Assembly (NCBI GenBank): GCA_963812525.1
Contig: CAWEVL010000011.1
Span: 372,001 to 436,000 of the forward strand
DNA from: Bog-756 sp963812525
GTDB lineage: Bacteria > Actinomycetota > Acidimicrobiia > Acidimicrobiales > RAAP-2
Length of the DNA stretch: 64,000 nt
Direction of reading: 5' to 3'
A model generated the notes under the pieces. That model was not told the DNA's origin. It did no database searches and saw nothing but the letters and a program-made list of their open reading frames with translations. The translations under genes were made by a program, and so were the position numbers. Of the stretch, positions 27,606 through 36,184 are shown in pieces. Numbering within the stretch: position 1 is the first letter of the stretch; each line of letters starts with the position of its first letter.

Positions 27606-27863
27606 CGACTTTCCTACTGTCTCAACCACAGACCCGGCGAAATTGAAGTACGAGTAAAGATGCTCGTTAGCTGCATCAGGACGGAAAGACCCCGTGGACC
27701 TTTACTACAGCTTGCTGTTGAGTTTTAGTACATATTGTGTAGGATAGGTGGGAGACTTTGAAGCATTGGCGCCAGCCAGTGTGGAGTCAACCTTGAAATA
27801 CCACCCTTTATGTGCCGGAACCCTAACCTCGGTCCGTTATCCGGATCAGGGACAGCGTCAGGT

Positions 27864-27895
<32 letters not shown>

Positions 27896-28114
27896 ATGTA
27901 ACGGAGGCGCCCAAAGGTTCCCTCAGGCTGGTTGGCAATCAGCCGTCGAGTGCAATGGCACAAGGGAGCTTGACTGCGAGACCTACAAGTCGAGCAGGTG
28001 CGAAAGCAGGGCATAGTGATCCAGCGGTTGCTTGTGGAAGCGCCGTTGCTCAACGGATAAAAGGTACCCCGGGGATAACAGGCTCATCTTCCCCAAGAGT
28101 CCATATCGACGGGA

Positions 28115-28160
<46 letters not shown>

Positions 28161-28161
28161 C

Positions 28162-28197
<36 letters not shown>

Positions 28198-28213
28198 TAC
28201 GCGAGCTGGGTTT

Positions 28214-28245
<32 letters not shown>

Positions 28246-28275
28246 ATGCAGCCGTAGGAGATTTGAGGAAGGCTA

Positions 28276-28306
<31 letters not shown>

Positions 28307-28362
28307 GCTCTCGTGTGTCAGTTGTCCTGCCAAGGGCACTGCTGATTTGCGACCTTCGGGTG

Positions 28363-28394
<32 letters not shown>

Positions 28395-28529
28395 TCGTTC
28401 CAAGATGAAATCTCCCACAGGGTCAACCTGGTAAGGCCCGTGGTTAGACGACCACGTTGATAGGCCGGAAGTGTACGTGCGGTAACGCATTCAGCTGACC
28501 GGTACTAATCGGCCGAGGGCTTGGGAACT

Positions 28530-28547
28530 TGCTCGTGCTCGCTATGG
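28530..28547 (+). other. pre-23S processing stem, 3' strand
   Basis: TGCTCGTGCTCGCTATGG, perfect 18-nt complement of 24682-24699. Confidence 0.75.
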
Positions 28548-28642
28548 AACGCTCAGGGGTGACCGATCTCGGTCACGCCGGGCTCGGACATCGTCCTCCT
28601 CGGAGGACGGATGCTCCTCGAGCCCCGACGGAGCGCACAGTT

Positions 28643-28760
28643 TCCGGTGGCCATGGCGGCGGAGAGACACCCGTTCCCATTCCGAACACGGCAGTTAAGC
28701 CCGCCAGCGCCGATGGTACTTGGGGGGTAGCCCCCTGGGAGAGTAGGACGCCGCCGGGAT
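28643..28760 (+). rRNA. rrf: 5S ribosomal RNA
   Basis: About 118 nt with the conserved core CACCCGTTCCCATTCCGAAC and the loop E/helix IV segment GAGAGTAGGACGCCGCCGGG. The ends CCGGTGGC and GCCGCCGG pair to form helix I. It lies 111 bp after 23S. Boundaries are good to a few bases. Confidence 0.93.
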
Positions 28761-28767
28761 TTCTCCA

Positions 28768-28802
28768 GACAGTGCCCCCCGCTTCCGGCGGGGGGCACTG
28801 TC
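28768..28802 (+). terminator. rrn operon terminator
   Basis: Perfect 15-bp stem GACAGTGCCCCCCGC (28768-28782) and GCGGGGGGCACTGTC (28788-28802) with a TTCCG loop, 8 bp after 5S. It is the strongest hairpin in the window, with no long U-tract. Confidence 0.8.
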
Positions 28803-28862
28803 GCGTTCGACGGGGGGACGGACGGGTCGGAAGGCCGCCGGGCCGGCCGGTACACTGGGCCG

Positions 28863-30308
28863 ATGGCAGAGCGCACCCCCTCTGGTTCCCCGCGCCCGCG
28901 AGGTGCCGGCGCCGGCGGCCGACCTGGTCAGGGACGACCGGTCGGGAAAGGCGCCCCACCCGGCCGGTCCGGAGCACCCGGCCGGTCCGGAGCACCCGGA
29001 AGGGGAGCGTCCACCGGGGGCGGCAGTCGGAGTACCGGTGGTGGCCGCGAACGGGGCCGGCCCGAGCGGAGCCCGGGCCGTGAGGGAGCCGGCCGGAGTG
29101 GCCCTCCCGGGTCCGGGGGCACGGGAGGGGGTGGCTCCGGTCGAGGCGACGCCGGCCCGGGCTACCAGGGGAGCCGGGACCGACCCCCGAGCCGATCGGG
29201 GCGGCCCGGGGGCGGTGCAGCCGGCTCGCGGGGTGACCGCCGCACCGGTGGACCGGCCCCTCGGCCCGACCGGTCGGCAGCCGCCCGCCGCGATGGCCAA
29301 CCGGAGGGGTACCGGACCTCGCGTTCCCCGGTGGTCCGCAAGGGCTGGGGGAGTGTGGCCCGACGCGGGGCCAGTACCGTCCGGGACGGTACCGAGGGCC
29401 ACGGTCCCGATACCGACACCCCGGAGGGACGCCGCCGGGCGAGGACCCGGGCCGACGAGTTCGTGCCGGAACGCTGGGTGCGTACCGATGAGCGGGGAGG
29501 GCCGACGGGAGCCAGGGGTCGGCCCGACGCCCTCCGGCCACCGGCCCACCGGGCGGTCCAGCCGCCGGCCGAGCTGCCCCCGGACATCGCCAACGAGCTG
29601 GCCTCCTCGGCCGGCCCGGACTGGAACCACCTCCGGGAGCGGATCAGCGAGCGGATGGCCGCGGGCATCGGTGCCTACGAACGGGAGCGATACCGGGACG
29701 CCTCCCGCATCCTGAAGACGGTGGTGGACGCCGTCCCCGGCGCCCCCTCGGCCCGCGAACTGCTCGGCCTCAGCCAGTACCACCAGAGCTACTGGAAGGC
29801 GGCCCTGCCCAATCTGGAGGCGTTTGCCGCCCTCACCGGATCGGTCGACCAGCACCCGGTCCGGATGGACTGCCATCGGGCCCTGGGCCGCCCGAAGAAG
29901 GTGGAGGCCCTGTTCATCGAGCTCCGACAGGGGTCCCCGGACCCCGAGGTGCTGTCCGAGGGTCGACTGGTCCTGGCCGGTACCCGGGCCGACGCCGGTG
30001 ACCTCACCGGCGCGGTGACGCTGCTGGTGGAGGCCGGGGCGGGCCGCCTGGTCCGCAATCCGGCCGAACGACACCTCCGGCAGTGGTACGTGCTCGGGGA
30101 CCTGATGGAGCGATCGGGGGACCTCCCCAAGGCCCGGGAGCTGTTCCTGCGGATCAGCGCCGTCGACCCCGACGCCTACGACGTGACGGGGCGGCTGGAG
30201 TCACTCGGCCCCCCGACCAGGGTCCGGCGGACGCCGAAGCGCCCGCCGGGACGGTCAGCCGGCCGCCCGCAGGGCCGGGCGCCGAAGGGGTCGCGCGGCG
30301 CCCGTTAG
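28863..30308 (+). CDS. TPR-repeat protein with Arg/Gly-rich disordered N-terminus
   Basis: 481 residues from ATG 28863. Roughly the first 225 residues are Gly/Arg/Pro/Ser-rich without hydrophobic content, with RGG-like and GRSGAPG repeats; an exact 18-nt tandem repeat at 28961-28996 encodes two copies. From about residue 240 the sequence becomes helical with TPR-like units (GIGAYERERYRDASRILKTV, LLGLSQYHQSYWKAALPNLE, GDLMERSGDLPKARELFLRI). The end is again basic (RTPKRPPGRSAGRPQGRAP). No signal peptide, so cytosolic. The basic low-complexity ends suggest nucleic-acid or rRNA binding, but that is inference; the function is unknown. The aldolase gene follows after 11 bp. Confidence 0.75.
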   Translation: MAERTPSGSPRPRGAGAGGRPGQGRPVGKGAPPGRSGAPGRSGAPGRGASTGGGSRSTGGGRERGRPERSPGREGAGRSGPPGSGGTGGGGSGRGDAGPGYQGSRDRPPSRSGRPGGGAAGSRGDRRTGGPAPRPDRSAAARRDGQPEGYRTSRSPVVRKGWGSVARRGASTVRDGTEGHGPDTDTPEGRRRARTRADEFVPERWVRTDERGGPTGARGRPDALRPPAHRAVQPPAELPPDIANELASSAGPDWNHLRERISERMAAGIGAYERERYRDASRILKTVVDAVPGAPSARELLGLSQYHQSYWKAALPNLEAFAALTGSVDQHPVRMDCHRALGRPKKVEALFIELRQGSPDPEVLSEGRLVLAGTRADAGDLTGAVTLLVEAGAGRLVRNPAERHLRQWYVLGDLMERSGDLPKARELFLRISAVDPDAYDVTGRLESLGPPTRVRRTPKRPPGRSAGRPQGRAPKGSRGAR

Positions 30309-30319
30309 GCTCTGGGCCC

Positions 30320-31369
30320 ATGACTCTCGAACAACTTCTCGGTGACGAGGCCGATTCGCTGCTCACCCATGTGGCCAAGGCCTTCCCGGCCGAGCATCTG
30401 ACCCTCCCCGGTCCCAACCACATCGACGACATCTTCGTCGACTCGGACCGTTCCCCGACCGTCCTGCGCAACCTGGGCACGCTGTACAGCACCGGCCGGC
30501 TGGCCGGGACCGGGTACCTGTCGATCCTGCCCGTCGACCAGGGTATCGAGCACTCGGCCGCAGCCAGCTTCGCCAAGTTCCCGGACTACTTCGACCCGGC
30601 CAAGCTCTGCGACCTGGCCATCGCCGCCGACTGCAACGCCATTGCCACCACGCTCGGCGGGCTGGGGATCGTCTCCCGGCGCTATGCCCACAAGATCCCC
30701 TTCATCGTCAAGCTCAACCACAACGACTTCCTCAACTATCCGAACACCTATGACCAGGTGATGTTCGCGGGAGTGGGACAGGCCGCGGGCCTGGGGGCGG
30801 TGGGCGTGGGGGCCACCATCTACTTCGGCTCCGAGGGGGCGGACCGCCAGATCGTGGAGGTCTCCCGGGCCTTCGCCGAGGCCCACCGCCTGGGCATGTT
30901 CACCGTGCTGTGGTGCTACCTGCGGAATTCGGCCTTCAAGCAGGGCGAGACCGACTACCACCTCTCGGCCGACCTCACCGGCCAGGCCAACCACCTGGGT
31001 GTGACCATCGAGGCCGACATCATCAAGCAGAAGCAGCCGGAGAACAACGGCGGCTACAACGCCCTGTCGTTCGGGAAGACCGACCCCCTGGTCTACGACC
31101 AGCTGACCAGTGACCATCCCATCGACCTGACCCGTTGGCAGGTCGTCAACTGCTATGCCGGGCGAATCCCCCTGATCAACTCGGGGGGCGAGTCCAAGGG
31201 GGCCGACGACCTGGCCCAGGCGGTGCGCACCGCCGTGGTCAACAAGCGGGCCGGCGGAGCGGGGCTCATCGTGGGCCGGAAGGCCTTCCAGCGACCGACC
31301 GACGAGGGGGCCGCCCTGATCCACGCCATACAGGACGTCTACCTGGACCCGTCGGTGACTGTCGCCTGA
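30320..31369 (+). CDS. Class I fructose-bisphosphate aldolase, DhnA/FbaB type
   Basis: 349 residues from ATG 30320. Metal-independent aldolase that cleaves fructose-1,6-bisphosphate to dihydroxyacetone phosphate and glyceraldehyde-3-phosphate. The DeoC/LacD-like barrel shows LSILPVDQGIEHSAAASFAK early (phosphate and substrate side), PFIVKLNHND mid-barrel, and EADIIKQKQPE, where the Schiff-base Lys is expected. VNCYAGRIPLINSGGESKGA and GAGLIVGRKAFQRP form the C-terminal phosphate site. Length and motifs agree with the archaeal-type class I group found in many bacteria. The enzyme is cytosolic, in glycolysis or gluconeogenesis. Confidence 0.9.
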   Translation: MTLEQLLGDEADSLLTHVAKAFPAEHLTLPGPNHIDDIFVDSDRSPTVLRNLGTLYSTGRLAGTGYLSILPVDQGIEHSAAASFAKFPDYFDPAKLCDLAIAADCNAIATTLGGLGIVSRRYAHKIPFIVKLNHNDFLNYPNTYDQVMFAGVGQAAGLGAVGVGATIYFGSEGADRQIVEVSRAFAEAHRLGMFTVLWCYLRNSAFKQGETDYHLSADLTGQANHLGVTIEADIIKQKQPENNGGYNALSFGKTDPLVYDQLTSDHPIDLTRWQVVNCYAGRIPLINSGGESKGADDLAQAVRTAVVNKRAGGAGLIVGRKAFQRPTDEGAALIHAIQDVYLDPSVTVA

Positions 31370-31402
31370 CGTGACTCCAACGGCCGAGGGGAGGTTGGTC
31401 TG

Positions 31403-32191
31403 ATGAGGGCGCCGAAGGTGGGGCTGTGGGCGACCAGCAAGATCGACGAGTTCATCGTCCCACCCCTCCGTTCGTTCCGTTCGTCTCCCGGCATTGAACT
31501 TCCGGACGGGACGTTCATGCAGCTGTTCGAGGCCCACCAGGGACGAAATCTGACCAAGTGGGCCCATTACTTCGGCATCTATGACCGGTTGCTGGCGCCG
31601 TTCCGGCAGGGATTCCCCCTGCCGGACGGGTCGACCCGTCCGCTGCACCTCCTCGAGATCGGGGTGAGGCACGGTGGGTCCCTCGAACTCTGGCGCCAGT
31701 TCTTCGGCCCTTCGGCCACCATTTTCGGCATCGACCTGGATCCGCGGTGCACCGGTGCCGGGCGTGATGATCTCCCCATCCGGATCGGTTCACAGGACGA
31801 TCCGGAGTTCCTCCGATCGGTGGTGGCCGAGATGGGCGGCCTGGACATCGTCATCGACGACGGGAGTCACGTCGCCCGCCACCAACGGCGGAGCTTCGAC
31901 ACCTTGTTCCCGCTCCTCGAGGACGGGGGGCTCTACGTCGTCGAGGACACCCACACCGCCTACTGGCTCCGGTACGGCGGCGGCTATCGGAGACCCGGGT
32001 CGTTCATCTCCCTGGCCAAGGGAATGGTGGACGGCATGCACGGGTGGTACTTCAAGTCCCCACGGGGCGACCGCTTCACCATGGCCCAGCACCAGATCGG
32101 CTCCATCGAGTTCTTTGATTCGATCGTCGCCATCCGGAAGCAGCTGCACGGCCGGCCGAGCACGGTGGCGCGGGGATCCCGGTCCTTCTGA
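31403..32191 (+). CDS. Class I SAM-dependent methyltransferase, MycE/rhamnosyl O-methyltransferase-like
   Basis: 262 residues from ATG 31403. The Rossmann motif LHLLEIGVRHGGSLELWRQF binds SAM, followed by TIFGIDLDPRC (acidic ribose ligand) and the metal-type motif DIVIDDGSHVARHQRRSFDT. YVVEDTHTAYW continues the fold. This pattern is shared with cephalosporin-hydroxylase/MycE/ElmM-type enzymes that O-methylate sugars of natural products; the DDGSH acidic pair would hold Mg2+. The substrate is unknown, and no glycosyltransferase or antibiotic cluster surrounds it, so a cell-surface sugar is as likely as a metabolite. It starts 33 bp after the aldolase. Confidence 0.75.
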   Translation: MRAPKVGLWATSKIDEFIVPPLRSFRSSPGIELPDGTFMQLFEAHQGRNLTKWAHYFGIYDRLLAPFRQGFPLPDGSTRPLHLLEIGVRHGGSLELWRQFFGPSATIFGIDLDPRCTGAGRDDLPIRIGSQDDPEFLRSVVAEMGGLDIVIDDGSHVARHQRRSFDTLFPLLEDGGLYVVEDTHTAYWLRYGGGYRRPGSFISLAKGMVDGMHGWYFKSPRGDRFTMAQHQIGSIEFFDSIVAIRKQLHGRPSTVARGSRSF

Positions 32192-32567
32192 CGGCCACGG
32201 CCCCCCGGTGGCTCCGGGTCGGGGCCGCCGGCGGCCCCGCAGGGGTGGTGGCTTGGTGACCGGGTAGCGAACCCCCACCGCGGGGTGGGTGTCGGCGGCA
32301 ATTCCCGGGGTGGCAGGCCCGGCCGCGGGCCGCCGTCCGGCCGGTCGAGCGCACCGAGGCGGCCACCGATGGCCCCGGCCGCCCCCCACTCCGCCCGGCG
32401 CCGATGGCCGGGACACCGGGTGCACGGCGGTAGTGTGGTAGGGGACGCGCCGCAGGCTGGCGGCATGTCCGCATGTCCGGAGTTCCTCCGAGCGGGCCCC
32501 GGTGCACGGTAACGACGTCGAACAGTCCGACGCCACAGCGCGGTAGAGCAGTACGAAGAGGAGCACG
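32192..32567 (+). other. Intergenic region before korA, no gene recognised
   Basis: 376 bp, GC-rich. A weak G/C hairpin (around CCCACC-GCG-GGGTGGG, 32274-32290) may end the preceding transcript. Just before korA, GAAGAGGAG (32551-32559) is a good ribosome-binding site for GTG 32568. I see no convincing -35/-10 pair, RNA gene or small ORF. Confidence 0.5.
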
Positions 32568-34505
32568 GTGTCCGACACCACCACCGACCCGAAAGCACCC
32601 CAGCTCGTCGACCGTGTGGTCATCCGCTTCGCCGGCGACTCGGGTGACGGCATGCAACTGGCCGGTGACCGGTTCACCACCACCTCGGCCCTGCTGGGAA
32701 ACGACCTGGCCACCTTCCCCGACTTCCCCGCCGAGATCCGGGCCCCGGCCGGGACCCTGGCCGGGGTGTCGGCGTTCCAGGTCCACATCTCCGACCACGA
32801 CATCTCGACCCCGGGTGACTCTCCCAACGTGCTGGTGGCCATGAACCCGGCCGCGCTCAAGGCCAACATCGAGGCGCTCCCCAAGGGGGCCACGGTGATC
32901 GTCAACGTCGATGCCTTCGAGGAGCGCAATCTGGCCAAGGCCGGCTACGAGGCGAGTCCGCTGAGTGACGGCTCCCTGTCGGCCTACACCGTCTACGAGG
33001 TGCCGATGACCTCGATCACCACCGAGGTGTCCAAGGAGGCCGGGGTCAAGCCCCGCGACGCCGAGCGGTCCAAGAACTTCTTCGCCCTGGGCCTGATCAG
33101 CTGGCTCTACACCCGGCCCACCGAGGCCACCGTGGGCTGGATCGAGCAGAAGTACGCGGGCAAGCCCCTGGTCATGGAGGCCAACCTGCGGGCGTTCAAG
33201 GCCGGCTACCACTTCGGCGAGACGGCCGAGCTGTTCGAGTCCTCCTACGAGGTGAAGCCGGCCGCCCTCGACCCCGGTGAGTACGTCAACATCACCGGCA
33301 ACACCGCCACCGCCTGGGGGCTCATCGCCGCGGCCACCCGAGCCGGCCTGCCCCTGTTCCTCGGCACCTATCCCATCACCCCGGCCTCGGACATCCTCCA
33401 CGAGCTGTCCAAGCACAAGCAGTTCGGGGTGCGGACCTTCCAGGCCGAGGACGAGATCTCGGGGATCGGGGCGGCCCTGGGGGCGGCCTTCGGCGGGGCG
33501 CTGGGGGTGACCACCACGTCCGGCCCGGGGGTGGACCTCAAGTCCGAGACCATGGGGTTGGCCATCAGCCTCGAGCTCCCGCTGCTGGTCATCGACATCC
33601 AGCGGGGCGGCCCCTCCACCGGGCTCCCCACCAAGACCGAGCAGGCTGATCTGCTCCACGCCATGTACGGCCGGCACGGGGAGTCCCCGCTGCCCATCGT
33701 GGCCGCCAAGACCCCGTCGCACTGCTTCGAGGCCACCGTGGAGGCCGTCCGCCTGGCGGTCAAGTACCGCACACCGGTGATCCTGCTGTCCGACGGCTAT
33801 CTGGCCAACGGCACCGAGCCGTGGAAGCTCCCGGACCTGGAGGACCTGCCGGTCATCGACCCGGCCTTCGCCGCGGAGACCAACCACACCGAGGCCGACG
33901 GCACCGAGGTCTTCTGGCCCTACATCCGCGACCCTGAGACGCTGGCCCGCCCCTGGGCCCCGCCCGGGGTGCCCGGTCTCGAGCACCGGATCGGGGGCCT
34001 GGAGAAGGCCGACGGATCGGGCAACGTGGCCTACGACGGTCCCAATCATGAACGGATGACCCGGCTCCGTGCGGCCAAGATCGCCGGGATCGCCCATGAC
34101 ATCCCCCCGACCGAAGTCGACGACCCCGACGGGGCCTCGGTGCTGGTGATCGGGTGGGGTTCGACCTACGGGGCCATCGCCGCCGGCGTGCAGCGGGTCC
34201 GGGCCCGGGGCCACCGGGTGGCCCAGGCCCACCTGATGCACCTGAACCCGTTCCCGGCCGACCTGGGCGAGGTGCTGGGCCGCTACCAGCGGGTGCTGGT
34301 CCCCGAAGTCAACCTGGGCCAGCTGAGCCGTCTACTCCGGGCCGAGTACCTGGTCGATGCCATCTCCTTCACCCAGGTGCAGGGGATCCCGTTCCGGGCG
34401 GCGGCCATGGAGGCGGCCATCCTCCAGCAGATCGACGGCACGGCGGAGAGCCACTCCCGCGAGGTGGGCTCCCCCGACACGACCGAGAAGGGGTCCCACC
34501 GATGA
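32568..34505 (+). CDS. korA: 2-oxoglutarate:ferredoxin oxidoreductase, gamma-alpha fusion subunit
   Basis: 645 residues from GTG 32568. KorAB oxidises 2-oxoglutarate to succinyl-CoA and reduces ferredoxin. Residues about 15-200 are the gamma domain (RVVIRFAGDSGDGMQLAGDR, FPAEIRAPAGTLAGVSAFQV). The remainder is the pyrimidine-binding alpha domain: TYPITPASDILHELS, FQAEDEISGIGAALGAAFGG, TTTSGPGVDLKSETMGLA, DIQRGGPSTGLPTKTEQ, and a C-terminal part with VLVIGWGSTYGA. The fused gamma-alpha form is usual in actinobacteria. It partners with korB, which overlaps it by 4 bp. No separate ferredoxin gene is adjacent. Confidence 0.95.
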   Translation: MSDTTTDPKAPQLVDRVVIRFAGDSGDGMQLAGDRFTTTSALLGNDLATFPDFPAEIRAPAGTLAGVSAFQVHISDHDISTPGDSPNVLVAMNPAALKANIEALPKGATVIVNVDAFEERNLAKAGYEASPLSDGSLSAYTVYEVPMTSITTEVSKEAGVKPRDAERSKNFFALGLISWLYTRPTEATVGWIEQKYAGKPLVMEANLRAFKAGYHFGETAELFESSYEVKPAALDPGEYVNITGNTATAWGLIAAATRAGLPLFLGTYPITPASDILHELSKHKQFGVRTFQAEDEISGIGAALGAAFGGALGVTTTSGPGVDLKSETMGLAISLELPLLVIDIQRGGPSTGLPTKTEQADLLHAMYGRHGESPLPIVAAKTPSHCFEATVEAVRLAVKYRTPVILLSDGYLANGTEPWKLPDLEDLPVIDPAFAAETNHTEADGTEVFWPYIRDPETLARPWAPPGVPGLEHRIGGLEKADGSGNVAYDGPNHERMTRLRAAKIAGIAHDIPPTEVDDPDGASVLVIGWGSTYGAIAAGVQRVRARGHRVAQAHLMHLNPFPADLGEVLGRYQRVLVPEVNLGQLSRLLRAEYLVDAISFTQVQGIPFRAAAMEAAILQQIDGTAESHSREVGSPDTTEKGSHR

Positions 34506-35566
34506 CCGACCTGGCCACACCGCCCAACGACACCGCCCCGCCCGAGGGGTCGGTGCCCGTTCCGCTCACCACCCGCAAGGACTGGTCCTCGGACCAGGAG
34601 GTGCGGTGGTGCCCGGGCTGCGGCGACTACTCCATCCTGGCCGCGGTCCAGATGCTGATGCCCGACCTCGGCGTCCGGCGGGAGTCGACGGTGTTCCTCT
34701 CCGGCATCGGCTGTGCCGCCCGGTTCCCGTACTACATGAACACCTACGGCATGCACTCCATCCACGGCCGCGCCCCGGCGATCGCCACCGGACTGGCCAC
34801 CACCCGGCCGGACCTCGACGTCTGGGTGGTCACCGGGGACGGCGACTCGCTCTCCATCGGGGGCAACCACCTCATCCACGCCCTGCGGCGCAACGTGAAC
34901 ATCACCATCCTGCTGTTCAACAACCAGATCTACGGCCTGACCAAGGGGCAGTACTCGCCCACCTCGGAGGTGGCCAAGGTCACCAAGTCCACGCCGTTCG
35001 GCTCGCTGGAGCAACCCTTCAACCCGCTCAGCCTGGCCCTCGGGGCCGAGGCCAGCTTCGTGGCCCGCACCCACGACATGGACCGGAAGCACATGATGGA
35101 GACGTTCCGGCGGGCCCATGCCCACCGGGGGGCCTCGTTCGTGGAGATCTATCAGAATTGCAACGTGTTCAACGACGGGGCGTTCGAACAGATCACCGGC
35201 AAGGAGCACCGGTCGGACATGCTCATCCCGCTGGTGCACGGCGAGCCGATCCGGTTCGGGGCCGAAGGCCAGCACGGTGTGGTCAACCACCGCGACGGCT
35301 CGGTCGAGGTGGTCGAGGTGGCCGAGGTCGGTGAGCCGGCCCTGCTGGTGCACGACGAGCACCGCGACAATCCCGGCCTGGCCTTCCAGCTGAGCCGGCT
35401 CTCGCGGGGACCCTACGAGCCCACCCCGATCGGGGTCTTCCGTGACGTGGACCGGCCCGAGTACGGCTCGGAGATGAGCCGCCAGATCGACGAGGCCACC
35501 GCCCGCCGGGGTCAGGGCGACGTCGCCGCCCTGCTGCGGTCGGGCTCCTCCTGGACCGTCGAGTAG
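34502..35566 (+). CDS. korB: 2-oxoglutarate:ferredoxin oxidoreductase beta subunit
   Basis: 354 residues from ATG 34502. It carries thiamine diphosphate: VRWCPGCGDYSILAAVQ with the Cys pair that belongs to the Fe-S site, SGIGCAARFPYYMNTYGMHS, and the ThDP/Mg motif VVTGDGDSLSIGGNHLIHA followed by LLFNNQIYGLTKGQYSP. The downstream Cys in EIYQNCNVFND completes the set typical of KorB. An N-terminal Pro-rich extension of about 25 residues precedes the core. Functions as the catalytic half with KorA; the thi genes in this window make the thiazole half of its cofactor. Confidence 0.95.
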   Translation: MTDLATPPNDTAPPEGSVPVPLTTRKDWSSDQEVRWCPGCGDYSILAAVQMLMPDLGVRRESTVFLSGIGCAARFPYYMNTYGMHSIHGRAPAIATGLATTRPDLDVWVVTGDGDSLSIGGNHLIHALRRNVNITILLFNNQIYGLTKGQYSPTSEVAKVTKSTPFGSLEQPFNPLSLALGAEASFVARTHDMDRKHMMETFRRAHAHRGASFVEIYQNCNVFNDGAFEQITGKEHRSDMLIPLVHGEPIRFGAEGQHGVVNHRDGSVEVVEVAEVGEPALLVHDEHRDNPGLAFQLSRLSRGPYEPTPIGVFRDVDRPEYGSEMSRQIDEATARRGQGDVAALLRSGSSWTVE

Positions 35567-35585
35567 CCACTCACCGCCCCGGCCC

Positions 35586-36162
35586 GTGACCACCTTTGTG
35601 GCCCTGCTGCGGAGCATCAACGTCGGGGGGCGGAACCGGCTCCCCATGGCTGATCTGGCGGGCCTGGTGTCCTCGCTCGGCTTCGGGAACGCCCAGACCT
35701 ACGTCCAGAGCGGGAACGTGGTCCTCACCGGGGCGGGGACCCCGGCCACGGTGGCCCGGGACCTCGAAGCCGGGCATCGCCGACGCGTTCGGCCTCGAGG
35801 TGCCGGTGATCGTCCGCAGCCGACGACAGGTGGCCCGCATGTTGGAGGCCAACCCCTATGCCCGGCTGGAGGTGGACCCGAGGACCGTCCACGTGACGGT
35901 CCTCCCCGCGCCTCCCGACGCCGCCCGCCGCCGGGAGCTGGACCGGGTGGCGGGGGAGACCGGACCGGGCGGACGCTTCGGAGACGACCGCTTCGTGCTG
36001 GCCGGCCGCGACATCTTCCTCCACTGCCCGGGTGGCTACGGCGAGACGAAGCTGAACAACGCCTACTTCGAGCGGGCGACGGGCGGCATAGCCACCACCC
36101 GCAACTGGCGTACGGTCACCACGCTGGCCGGTATGACCGGGCTCGAGGCCGGCGCCGGCTGA
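35586..36162 (+). pseudogene. DUF1697 family protein, one frameshift
   Basis: GTG 35586 opens a DUF1697 N-terminus (FVALLRSINVGGRNRLPMAD, then TYVQSGNVVLTG) that runs into nonsense after about 35775. One base later in register, the family sequence resumes (IADAFGLEVPVIVRSRRQVA, then GYGETKLNNAYFER and ATTRNWRTVTTLAGM) to TGA 36160-36162. An extra G in the GGG at about 35773-35777 explains the break: with GG the reading is LEAGIADAFG. The family's function is unknown. Either an indel error or a fresh pseudogene. It starts 19 bp after korB. Confidence 0.8.
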
Positions 36163-36163
36163 G

Positions 36164-36184
36164 CCGGCACCACGGGGTGGCCGG
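36164..36184. terminator. hairpin between convergent genes
   Basis: CCGGCACC-ACGG-GGTGGCCGG forms a stem with one bulged G exactly between the stops of the DUF1697 gene and the minus-strand lipoprotein. Confidence 0.4.
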
